Assembly: GCA_002633005.1 (NCBI GenBank)
Contig: NMRA01000970.1
Coordinates: forward strand, 1-20,066
Reading direction: 5' to 3'
Origin: Phoronis australis
Taxonomy: Eukaryota > Phoronida > Phoronidae
DNA: 20,066 bases
The notes beneath the pieces were generated by a model that did not search any database, was not told where the DNA came from, and saw nothing but the letters and a program-made list of their open reading frames with translations. Shown here in pieces: positions 1 through 8,090 of the stretch. Made by a program: the position numbers and the translations under genes. Each line of letters starts with the position of its first letter. Positions within the stretch are counted from its first letter, which is position 1.

Positions 1-196
1 TAGATAGGAATTATGCAAGTTTCACTGTGCTTAACAATAGTTAACATGTTGACTGGTGAGAGTTTACTTGGGTACAATATGACGTATGTCGGGGGTGGGA
101 TCGGGATGTCCTTTCGCATTCAATAACCTAGGTCCTCCCGACAAACCTGAGCAAATCAGTCAAGATAGGCAATAAAATAGTTACATTGGTTATTCT

Positions 197-335
197 TAAT
201 TTCGAGAACCAAGCACATAAGCGCACCAAGGGGAGGCTCGAACGAGCACCCCCCACTTGCCGAAGTGGGCATGAAAAGGTCAGCCTCACAGAAACAAAAA
301 AATTGAGAAAACGAGACACGAGTCCACTAAAAAGC
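197..335 (-). repeat. Dispersed repeat family D, copy 1 (minus)
   Basis: Read on the minus strand, this stretch aligns with 11315-11440 on the plus strand. Both contain, in order, a GGACT..TGTCTC..TTTTCT block, GAGGC(T/G)GACCTTTT, GCCCACTTCG, then CTCGTTCGAGCC followed by a C run and GGTGCGC. This copy contains two perfect small hairpins: GCTCG-AA-CGAGC at 236-247 and CCCACTT-GCCG-AAGTGGG at 252-269. The minus-strand GTTCGAGCC matches the Pol III B-box consensus, but I see no A box at the expected spacing, so SINE status is unproven. It could be a small SINE-like or MITE-like element. The element limits are approximate. Confidence 0.6.
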
Positions 336-360
336 TGTAATTCAGGAATGCACTGTGCAC

Positions 361-504
361 AGCTCTGAACACATCACGTTGTTTTAGTAAAAGGTCAACA
401 TGCCCAAAAATTTGAGCACCCCCATATTTGAGGATTGGTACGTGGATGAGGCAAGTGAACCTTGCAAATTATTGACCTGTAGTGGATATGACAGGGCTCA
501 ACAC
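361..504. other. Non-coding, with a short repeat shared with 12851-12886
   Basis: No gene is visible. Positions 428-446 (GGATTGGTACGTGGATGAG) and the preceding GCACCCCCATATTTGA (from about 416) closely match the 35-bp spacer between the two palindrome arrays at 12851-12886. This is a small family (F) of dispersed sequence. Confidence 0.45.
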
Positions 505-510
505 TAACGG

Positions 511-586
511 TTGCCCGATTGCCCGTGTACATGTAGATTTTGCGTCGGGCAAGTGGAATTTGAAAAGTAATTGCCCGATGGGCAAG
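511..586. repeat. TTGCCCG direct/inverted repeat cluster
   Basis: TTGCCCGATT at 511-520 is followed directly by GCCCGT at 521. The inverse form CGGGCAAG lies at 546-553, and TTGCCC-GAT-GGGCAA at 571-585 is a near-palindrome with 6-bp arms and a 3-bp loop. Four related boxes of alternating orientation occur within 76 bp. No coding frame through them is convincing, and no family assignment can be made. Confidence 0.5.
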
Positions 587-1660
587 TTAAAAAGCTAGCT
601 GCATAGGCAAGTAAATCCTAAGATTGTCTGCTCGACATTTGCTCCAAAGTAACGAACACCGACACAAGCCTATAAAAACTGTCGAAAAAGCCCCTGTGGT
701 CGTCAAAGAAAATCCCGTCTTCGAATGAGCACAGAAGGAAAATAGAACGAGTGTGATGCAGCGTGCACAGATGACGCTCACGGTCAAATCCTTTCGATTC
801 TCTGAACGTGCCCTGCAGTTTCTGAATAAGTTGTCACGTGATACTACTGATCGTCTGGACTCTGGCAAAACGTCTAAACATGGAAGCATTGGTTTAGTTG
901 CTAAAAAACGAGTTCAGAAAGAATCAAAGCAATAATATGAAACAAAAAGAGTGCGGGGATGGGTTCCATCATGAGAAATTAGGTTTTCTGGCCTGCGAGA
1001 CAGTGACGTTTGTTTTTTGCCGGCGTTTACCCATGCTGGAAGCACCGCGTTCGTCAGCGGATGTAAGTCATACAGATAAGCGCAAAAGCTAAAAAGTGAA
1101 TGATTGACGACATATTTTCTACACTACACAGCAGTTTAAAAGGCCTGGTATTTATTCAGGGGGAATTCCAAAAGACAGTCTTATGAATTCCCGGCTCCGG
1201 GTGGCGACTCCCAAAAGAAGAGGAATACGGTCTTAAGGATTGCCGCTCTGAAGTCTGAAGGGTGACGTTTTCGCGGTCTATCTATTTTTCAAAAATGTAA
1301 TTATTTATTGAAAATAAAAGTATATGTGGCATCATTATATGTTAAAATTTGGTTTTAATTTAATACAAGGTAGCGATGACCAAAACTGTGCAAGATTTTT
1401 ACGGATAGCAAAAAATGAAATTCAGATTAGCAACAACTCAAGTTTAATGCATGAGGGCGTATGAACTAATGAATACACAGAAGTGTCTAGAGTTCGTCCT
1501 AGCTCATTTCGGCACCTGTGAACATGTGACAATGGTACAGATACCATCGTTACTCTTCTAATTTGGGAGACGACTACACTTTGCCTTGGTAGTCCCCCCC
1601 CTCCCCCTTTGCATTGATCACACTGCCACAACCTCAGAAGACAGAAATATAATAGAGTAA
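587..1660. other. Unassigned non-coding stretch
   Basis: Open frames here are short (100 codons or fewer), overlap on both strands and match no recognisable domain. A C-rich run (about 1593-1607) is the only low-complexity feature. I see no splice-bounded exon, RNA gene or transposon domain. Confidence 0.5.
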
Positions 1661-1662
1661 TA

Positions 1663-2400
1663 GCCTTATGTGAACGTTATGGCTTCCCCTGAAGTATATT
1701 AAGCGTTAGAAGTTTAGATAATTCTCACACATAATGAGTCCATGTCGTGTGTGACAGCGTGACTCGTGAGTGGCTGACAATAACAACTGAACTTCTCAAG
1801 TCTAAACTTAACACGTTCGTTGGAAATCACAGCACCGATTGTGGCCAATCGATTTTAGAACGCTCTCTGGCACTAACCTGACTTCCAAAACTTCTGAAAT
1901 GTCTTCTTGCTGGCTCTGCTCGCAGTAATATAAACTTCATTGTCGCAGGCTAGCCAACACACGACTTTTTCTTCGAAGTTGACTGTCGGTTATAATATTC
2001 AAACTGTTGACTTCCGGTGGAAACTGCCTTACGAATACAACTCAACACAAACGAAACGTGCACAAGAACTACATTTTTTTAAGAATTGCATGAATATAAT
2101 TGATTACATTGTACTGACCAGGTCAGTGTCTCAGGGGATTAACATTGGGTGCATTCTTACTGCTGTTGGTCACCGGATGTTCGTCTACATTTAAATTCAC
2201 AAAGACGTGCCGAAATGATTACATAACTGCACTAATTCTGTACTGACCAGGTTAAATGTTCGTCGTTTTGTGGTATTCGCATCTATATAAATGCTAAGGA
2301 AACATTCGGGCAACATTTTTTTGAGATGATGCGTTTTGCATGAGCAAACAATAATTTTTTGTTGGAAATAATGGGAAAAAATTTCGAACCAAAAATTAAA
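1663..2400 (+). mobile_element. Family A element, copy 1, left non-array part
   Basis: This stretch is a close direct-orientation match to 11594-12320. Shared landmarks include GCCT(T/C)ATGTGAACGTTATGG at the start, GCGTGACTCGTGAGTGGCTGAC, the block around GGCCAATCGATTTTAGAACGCTC, and CACCGGATGTTCGTCTACATTT. Homology begins abruptly at about 1661 against 11592, marking the left end. The first bases (GCCTTA..TGTGAAC) resemble the reverse complement of the right terminus (GCCCTTAC..ATGAAC), which suggests short terminal inverted repeats and a non-autonomous DNA transposon. Neither copy keeps a long open frame, so the element is probably non-coding. Confidence 0.7.
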
Positions 2401-3061
2401 TAGATCTCACAATATTCAAATTTTAAAAACTTGAAAACGTAAATTTTCATCACATAGAAACCTCAAAGTTTTTAGAAAATTCAAGTTTTCCACAAATGAA
2501 AAAATCCAGTTTTCTGAAAAACTTAAGAAGTCAGGAAAACTTAAGTTTTTAAAATTACAAAAACTTAAGTTTTGTGATAAACTTGAGTTATCAGAAAAAC
2601 TTAAGTTTTGTTAGTACAAAAAACTTAAGTTTCACGAAAACTTAAGTTATTACTTGAAACTTAAGTTTATTTGTGAAAACTTAAGTTTTACACTTGAAAA
2701 AAGTTAAGTTTTCTGAAAAACTTAAGTTTTCTGAAAAACTTAACATTGTGCTGAAAAACTTAAGTTTTTGGCGAAAAACTTAAGTTTTTCGACAGAACTT
2801 AAGTTTTTCCTCTAAAACTTAAGTTATTTTCCAAAAACTTAAAACTTCAGTTTTCAGCGAAAAACTTAACATTGTGCTGAAAAACTTAAGTTTTTGGCGA
2901 AAAACTTAAGTTTTAAAAACTAAAGTTTCTTTTAAGAACTTAAGTTTTTCAGAAGAGCTTAAGTTTTTCCTCTACAACTTAAGTTATTTTCCAAAAACTT
3001 AAGTTTTTTCGCCAAAAACTTAAGTTTTCAGCGAAAAACTTAAGTTCATTTTTGTAAGGGC
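2401..3061. repeat. CTTAAG palindrome array, copy 1
   Basis: The array is built from the self-complementary core AAAACTTAAGTTTT, spaced irregularly but close to 20 bp. I count 21 exact CTTAAG cores between 2522 and 3039, with one-base variants (CTTGAG, CTTAAC, CTTCAG) filling most gaps. Units before 2520 are decayed. An internal duplication of 126 bp repeats AACATTGTGCTGAAAAACTT at 2742 and 2868. The array stops at TTCATTTTTGTAAGGGC, ending at 3061, the same terminus found at 12852 and 13167. It forms the right part of family A. Confidence 0.9.
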
Positions 3062-3484
3062 AACACACAGCTATGTTCCCTTGTCTGTGTTTCGCGGAAG
3101 AATGATTTGAAGTTATCACCAAATTCCCGCAATCGACCACGTTAAATTGGCCTACCGAAGCCTTTAGGCAACGGTACGTGCAGATAGGTATAAATCCGTA
3201 ACATTGAAATAAAACAGCACATTTCTTCAAGAGGTCGATGTGTTCCAAAGGGGTTTACATCGAATTTTGATGATTTATTGTTGTAAAACAATGATTTAAA
3301 GCGAGAACTTGACACCAGTAAGCGTGTTTTGAACGGCTGAACAGACTCCGTTTGAACCAATTACGCCATCTCCGTCTGCCGTTAGGTGCCCGAGAAAACA
3401 ACTGAACTTGCTGTTATCGAGTGGAACTACTGGATCTAAGTTGATACAAAATATGTTGCTTCGGGTGGCATTCTCCTTTAGTAG
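3062..3484 (-). repeat. Dispersed repeat family B, copy 1 (minus)
   Basis: On the minus strand this aligns end to end with 10437-10895 on the plus strand. Landmarks are AAAGGAG(A/C)ATGCCACCC, TTTGTATCAACTTAGATC, CACCT(A/G)ACGGCAGAC, GACGTAATTGGTT or its equivalent, AATAAATCATCAAA, GTTTTATTTC and CAGACA(A/G)G(G/A)GAAC. The two copies are clearly diverged, with several indels, so the insertions are old. The end next to family A carries an imperfect hairpin (ACACAG..CTGTGT). Minus-strand open frames of 66-89 codons here are not conserved in the other copy and are not treated as genes. Confidence 0.75.
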
Positions 3485-3948
3485 GTTGGTTTTCATATCC
3501 TGAATAGCTGAGGTCTAGAAACAAACACGTTGCCGAGTGGCCGTCAAAAGTTCGGATATAAGCGAAAACCGTTTGCTGGTGCATCACAATATAGCCTCCG
3601 TGAAATTCTGAAAGTATTTTTCTATTTTTTGGTCCAGTCACCAAATAAATACAATTTGGTGTGACCAACTAAAAGGAGGATTCCAAAGATCGGATTCCAT
3701 ATAATTCAACGCATATTTGAGTAGAAAATTCATATCATACTGATTTTTATCGTCTAAACTTCACGTTTTATCGGAATGGGTAATGGTGCAAAAGGTTGTG
3801 TTATGTTGTTGTGGTATCTCGAGGTTTTATCAGTTATTACCTGACTCTAACATGTATGGGCAGATAGCGCAAACGTACGACTTGACATCGTGATTGCACA
3901 ATCAACAAATGTAAACAAGCCTTTTACAAGCATCAAACATATACATAC
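3485..3948. other. Probable intron of the WSC gene, no clear exon
   Basis: This lies downstream of the WSC exon on the minus strand, starting with its splice donor GTATGT (3948-3943). A possible acceptor, TACTTTCAG ending at 3608, would be phase-compatible, but the sequence after it has no recognisable domain and no clear donor. No RNA gene or transposon is recognised. Confidence 0.4.
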
Positions 3949-4233
3949 CCGAACGCTGAGAGTGCATTAAATAACCGGATAACTTTCCATTGCACATCTT
4001 AGTGTACTTCCCACGGCAAACTCTCCTGCATTCCCCATCAGAAACTTTTGAATCTCCAAAGAAGTCATCTGCACACCAGCATTCCCGTCCTCTTACTAGA
4101 GCAGAATATTTCATGGCTAGTGCTCCACATAATGAACGACAGAATGATTTGGAATTTTTTTTTCCTTCATACATTTTTTTTGCCACTCCATTCTGCGACA
4201 GCTTCCAGCACTTGTGTACGTCGTTTACATGTG
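3949..4233 (-). CDS. WSC-domain exon of an unidentified gene (partial)
   Basis: This exon encodes 94 complete codons with eight cysteines in WSC order: KCWKL, SFCRSLC, YSALVRGRECWCADDF, SDGECRRVCRGKYTKMCNGK and GYLMH. WSC domains are cysteine-rich extracellular modules, thought to bind carbohydrate, found in yeast stress sensors and in many secreted or membrane proteins of animals. The reading frame runs upstream without a methionine to an acceptor (ATTTCAG, exon starts 4233) and ends at a donor (G|GTATGT, exon ends 3949). Both splice sites are phase 1, so the exon is symmetrical and encodes the domain almost exactly. No other exon of this gene is recognisable in the window, so the full protein and its localisation are unknown. 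The ORF has no internal stop and looks functional. Confidence 0.8.
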
Positions 4234-4296
4234 CTGAAATATGACCTCAAAAGTTAAGAAATGCATGTCACTATCAATTTCCTTTCATACACGAAT

Positions 4297-4575
4297 TAAC
4301 TTAAGCTTCTTTAAAACTTGTTGTTGGCGCAAAAATGGTTTTAAAAAGAAACTTAGTGCGTTTTAAAATATCAAACTATGTTTATTTTTAGAGAACTTAA
4401 ATTTTTTCTAGTATAAAACTTTCGTTTTCATGAATAAATTTAAGTTTTAAGCAACTACTTATTCTTTGTGAAATGATTTTGACAAGAACTGAGTTTACCA
4501 GTTACATGTATAAAATCTTTAGTTTTTCCGGGTTCTAAAGTTTTTCAAACAGCTTAATTTTCCATGAAAACTATA
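4297..4575. repeat. Decayed CTTAAG-type palindrome array
   Basis: The same AAAACTT/AAGTTTT half-units recur (AACTTAAGCTTC, AAAACTTG, GAACTTAAATTTT, AAATTTAAGTTTT, TCTAAAGTTTTTC) at a similar spacing, but only one intact CTTAAG core remains. I read this as an old relative of the arrays at 2401 and 12440. A flank typical of family A is not visible. Confidence 0.5.
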
Positions 4576-4611
4576 TGGATTGTTCTAAAACCCTTTCTCC
4601 CCCCTTTTCAC

Positions 4612-4800
4612 TGACAACCCGCGACTCCCTCTACACCAACACACGATGAGCCCTCGGCAGCCACACCCGACGACCCCCTTGACCCACGGCCCACGACACC
4701 TCGAACCACATCTACACAAGCTCGACTCGATCTGAAAAAAGATCAAGCGCAGGCTCTCATGACCAACGAGTTGGCCCTTGAACTCGGCTGATTTTTCCTG
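4612..4800 (+). repeat. C-rich dispersed repeat family C, copy 1
   Basis: A degenerate minisatellite of roughly 15-bp units (variants of CACGACCCCCTCGACC) runs to about 4715. It is followed by AAGCTCGACTCGATCTGA and a tail ending TTTTTCCTGTTTTT. The same order (C-rich units, AAGCTCGACTAGATTTGA, tail ending CTTTCCTTGTTTTT) occurs at 5365-5552. Confidence 0.6.
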
Positions 4801-5364
4801 TTTTTAAAGATAAGAGAGTGTATTCAGCAAGTTTGAAACCGAAAATGAAAAAAATGACGAAATCAACGTTTCAAATTATGTTGCTGGCAGAGTGTAATCG
4901 CCTCGTCTGACAATGGTAGCTTGAAAAACAAAGTGTTAACTAAAAAGTTTTTCAACGTCATATGCAGTATATTAAAAACATAATACAACAGGAAGCAAAC
5001 GGGGCCATTGGTAGCCGATCGTGAAACACGACGATAGCGCGCTCGCAATGCACTATTTCAGATCACGTTCTCACGCCACTTTGTGCTACTAATGAACAGA
5101 CGTGACCCAGAGCAGACCGTTGTTTAGCTATGTCTCATGGGAAAGTCACTCAGCGACGTAATAAATTATTGAAATTTGTAAAAGGAGCAAAAATACCTCT
5201 ATCGTCACAGGTCGTGGGTTTATGGGGTTTGTGTGTCGAGAGGTCTTCAGTCGTGGTGGCACACTGTAGAACAATCTCTGTAAGGTTTCTATGTGGTAAA
5301 CCTTTTCATATGCTGTATTTAGTGTCATCTTTAATTTTTGTTGTGGGTAGTGGATTGCTATAAA
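4801..5364. other. Unassigned non-coding stretch
   Basis: Open frames of up to 77 codons occur on both strands, without domain similarity or consistent splice signals. No RNA gene, transposon domain or repeat partner elsewhere in the window was found. Confidence 0.45.
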
Positions 5365-5552
5365 ACTCCCTTGACTCCCTGGAAAGCCACAACACGTGAC
5401 TCATGACCCCCTCGAATCACGACCCCCTCGGCTCACATTGCACAACTTCCTCGACCCAATGTACAGTACGTAAGCTCGACTAGATTTGAGCATAGAACAA
5501 GCAGGACGATATGGTCGGGCCGTGACCTCGGTTGGCTTTCCTTGTTTTTTTT
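5365..5552 (+). repeat. C-rich dispersed repeat family C, copy 2
   Basis: Second copy of the family at 4612-4800. Units such as CATGACCCCCTCGAATCA and ACGACCCCCTCGGCTCA are followed by AAGCTCGACTAGATTTGA and a T-rich tail. Both copies have the same orientation and lie about 750 bp apart, so a local segmental duplication or two insertions are both possible. Confidence 0.6.
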
Positions 5553-6040
5553 TTCTTTTTGCATTTAATTGAGTCAATTCACAAATGTGAAAGTTAAAAA
5601 CAAAACAATCAAATCAAATGAAAGAGTCAACAACGTCTCGTCTTCTCTTCAGTGACTGGCAGGTTCGAGCTGTTTATGGGAGAGTGGGAGGAACCGAGGA
5701 ATTTGTAATTTATTCAATAATTATATTTTGAAAAAAATCAATAAAAATTTAACCAAGTATCTGTCTCTGACATCATGTCTTGTGTTCGCACTCTTCAGGT
5801 CGCACTTCTCGTCCAATTGGCAAATAGTCACTCACAACCCTAGTTCCGGAGGTGCTGGAAGTCAATTGTCTTTCATCATAATCAAATTCAAGATGTCGGG
5901 CTTGTTGGCTATTTTGTTTTTCTAAGTCAGGTTCAAATGCTCATAGAGGAAGCATTTTTATGCACTCACATATTTATATTATTATAAGTGGCGCATATTG
6001 CCTTCATCCCTGTATAGGTGTCCGACGTCCGCAGCTGTAT
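5553..6040. other. Unassigned AT-rich stretch
   Basis: No gene, RNA or recognisable element is visible. The longest open frame (65 codons) has no domain similarity. Confidence 0.45.
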
Positions 6041-7120
6041 CTCATGATGCCCTCAAAGAATATCTGATGAAATTTGGCAGATAGGTTTCCATGCAGATGG
6101 CGAGAGATGACGACGAATGTCTGGCGAATCCGACTACCAATGTCCCCCTAGTGACAATCTTACTTTTTATCTTAGTCTCTGTATCTTTTAAGGTCGTCAA
6201 CGGATTTTTTGTGAAACTTGACAAAAATACATCTATTAGTGCGATGACGATGCACTCTTGTTTTTGTAAGGATTCGAGGATTTTGTACCAGGATTTTTAC
6301 TGTTTTCAAATCTGTTATTTGGTGTCTGGCCCCCTATCAACCAAACCAGTCTGATGGGTGACTGTGAGAACTGACATGTACGCTCTTTTTACAAGGAGGA
6401 ATGCTGAAGATGATTTTCCGATTATTGCAGCTACTGTGGCGCCTCCAGTTGGTATCTCTTTAACACTCTATCGGACCTTCACTAAAATTTAGCAAATAAA
6501 TTTGTTATCAAGTTGACAACGGACAATGATGACTTTCTGAGGGATCTGTATACTGGTGTGCCCCATAGTGGCCTTTTTTATTTTTTTGCATTCACCTCTG
6601 TATCTTCAAAGGCCCTGAACCGTTTTTCATAAAAATTGTATTATAGGCATCTATTGGTGGTTTAATGCTATCTTTTTATATAGGGCAATATTTGAGGCAT
6701 TTTGTATCACCTAGCGGCTATTTTTGATGTTTACGAATCTGTTTTTTATGGGATCCGCCCCTGAAAATTGGCATATCAGTTCTCAGAGCGAAGAGGACGG
6801 TTGAAGATGGCGATTTCAACTACTGTGGTGCCTCCTAGTGGCATTTTTTTGCGCTTGTACCTGTATGTCCTGAACCCAATGCAAAATTTTTATTGATTTT
6901 ATTAATTGTATTCATATGAAGTTGAGAGCAGATTTTGACGACTTTCAGATGCATTGTCTCCTGGTGACAATTTAATTATTTTTCAGCTTTCCTTTGTTTC
7001 TTTGAAGTTTCTTGACAGATTTTCATGAAAAACTGTCAATAGCTTTCTATTAAAAACGATGTCATGTTTCAATTTTCGAATGGATTTGACATATTTGCGC
7101 CATCTGGTGGACATTTTTTA
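6041..7120 (+). repeat. Degenerate tandem repeat with CTCF-like CCCTAGTGG boxes
   Basis: About eight diverged monomers share an ordered set of blocks: GATGACGA..TTTC, TACTGTGG(T/C)GCC, a CCCTAGTGGCA box, a T-rich tract, CCTCTGTATCTTTAAAGG, TTTTCATGAAAA, and CATCTATTGGTG. The boxes start at about 6141, 6328, 6438, 6558, 6704, 6828, 6954 and 7097, giving spacings of 110-187 bp, mostly 120-146. The last box, GCGCCATCTGGTGG, is on the reverse strand a full match to the published CTCF core CCASYAGRKGGC. Others carry one or more mismatches. Whether any is bound by CTCF is unknown. Open frames here (up to 87 codons) are not credible genes. Confidence 0.7.
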
Positions 7121-7688
7121 TGACACAAATAAACATCCCAAGCACTATCGCTCGCCGTTTACGGTACATTCGTATGCGCATTTCAATGTTCCGAGTTGCT
7201 TCTGTTTGACATATACGACTGCAAATCGACACGGAAATAGTAGGAGACATCAACTGCAGTCAAATATAGGGGAAATTTCGGCCGTAGAGGAACCTCTTAG
7301 AGGCTTTTGCTGTCACTGAAGAGGTCACCCTCATTTTAATTATCAGTAAATAAATAAATTTCGTATTGGTACTTGTCAGACGATTGACCGTGGGTTTGAT
7401 TTAAGGGTAGCTATGCTTTGAGAATGTTCGTAGATGGAGAGTGAATAATAAAATCCAGTAATTAATTTATTATATGATAACCCATACTTAGACAAATGAA
7501 ACCTATTGTTAATTAAGTTATCAACTACAAAGAGTAACTACGCTTGCGCCCTCTGTAAAGATTACTTTAACCACACAACAAAAACAATCAAATGTCTTAT
7601 CCGCAATCCAAGCTAGGACTCTCCACTTGTTGGATGTCTGTCCTGTTGGTGAATCTTCGAACTATACACACTGTATAGCGACAGTGTA
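7121..7688. other. Unassigned non-coding stretch
   Basis: No gene is supported. A polyadenylation-like AATAAATAAA occurs near 7349 without an upstream coding region. A two-unit heat-shock-like motif (TGAATCTTCG) occurs at 7650-7659. Confidence 0.4.
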
Positions 7689-7820
7689 CTTGCTGGTCAC
7701 CGTCTCTGGTGATTCAACACTTGCAGGCAATTTCTTCTACCCGCAATTCTTCTTGCTGGCCACACTCTCTGGGTGATGACGCAACACTTCAGGTAGTATC
7801 TTACTACCCACATTGCAAGT
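7689..7820 (+). repeat. 63-bp tandem duplication
   Basis: CTTGCTGG(T/C)CAC..TCTCTGG recurs at 7689 and 7752, followed in both by CAACACTT, CAGG and a TTCTTCTACCC or TCTTACTACCC block. About two copies are present, diverged by substitutions and small indels. The surrounding 7.5-8.2 kb could be part of a long terminal repeat, but no TG..CA ends, primer site or pol sequence support that. Confidence 0.6.
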
Positions 7821-7873
7821 GACAAGGTCTTAGTTAACTTCCTGTTCGCTAAACCTTGCCCTTGCCAAGATCC

Positions 7874-7888
7874 TTTCTAGAATCTTCC
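7874..7888 (+). promoter_or_regulatory. Heat-shock element, three perfect units
   Basis: TTTCTAGAATCTTCC fits nTTCnnGAAnnTTCn exactly, the minimal high-affinity heat-shock factor site. No promoter or gene is identified downstream, so function is speculative and a chance match is possible. Confidence 0.35.
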
Positions 7889-8075
7889 ACGAGATGGCTC
7901 TGTTGTACAAATGCCTCTGTACACTGTAGCAAGTCTTTATGCTTCAACTCCTATAGCGCATCTAATTATCTTGTTGATTTCAGCCCATAGCATAACATTC
8001 TACTTATTTAGTGATTGACTATTAAAAACCACATGATCATATCCACTCATATTATTGGCTGTTCCAATTTGTTTC

Positions 8076-8090
8076 AGAATTTTCTAGAAT
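8076..8090 (+). promoter_or_regulatory. Heat-shock element, three perfect units
   Basis: AGAATTTTCTAGAAT fits nGAAnnTTCnnGAAn exactly and lies about 190 bp from the similar site at 7874-7888. Two perfect trimers this close are unlikely but not impossible by chance in AT-rich DNA. No associated gene is visible. Confidence 0.35.

Noticed and set aside
587-935. 100-codon minus and 60-codon plus open frames
   Set aside because: They overlap each other, show no recognisable domain and are of a length expected by chance.
1940-2194. 84-codon open frame inside family A
   Set aside because: In the second copy the same frame is broken by stops, so the similarity reflects transposon DNA, not protein constraint.
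2401-3061. CRISPR array, because of regular short repeats
   Set aside because: Repeats are contiguous palindromes of about 20 bp without unique spacers, and the genome is eukaryotic.
3414-3607. Possible second exon of the WSC gene after the acceptor TACTTTCAG at 3608
   Set aside because: The phase fits, but the frame shows no domain, lacks a good donor and runs into repeat family B.
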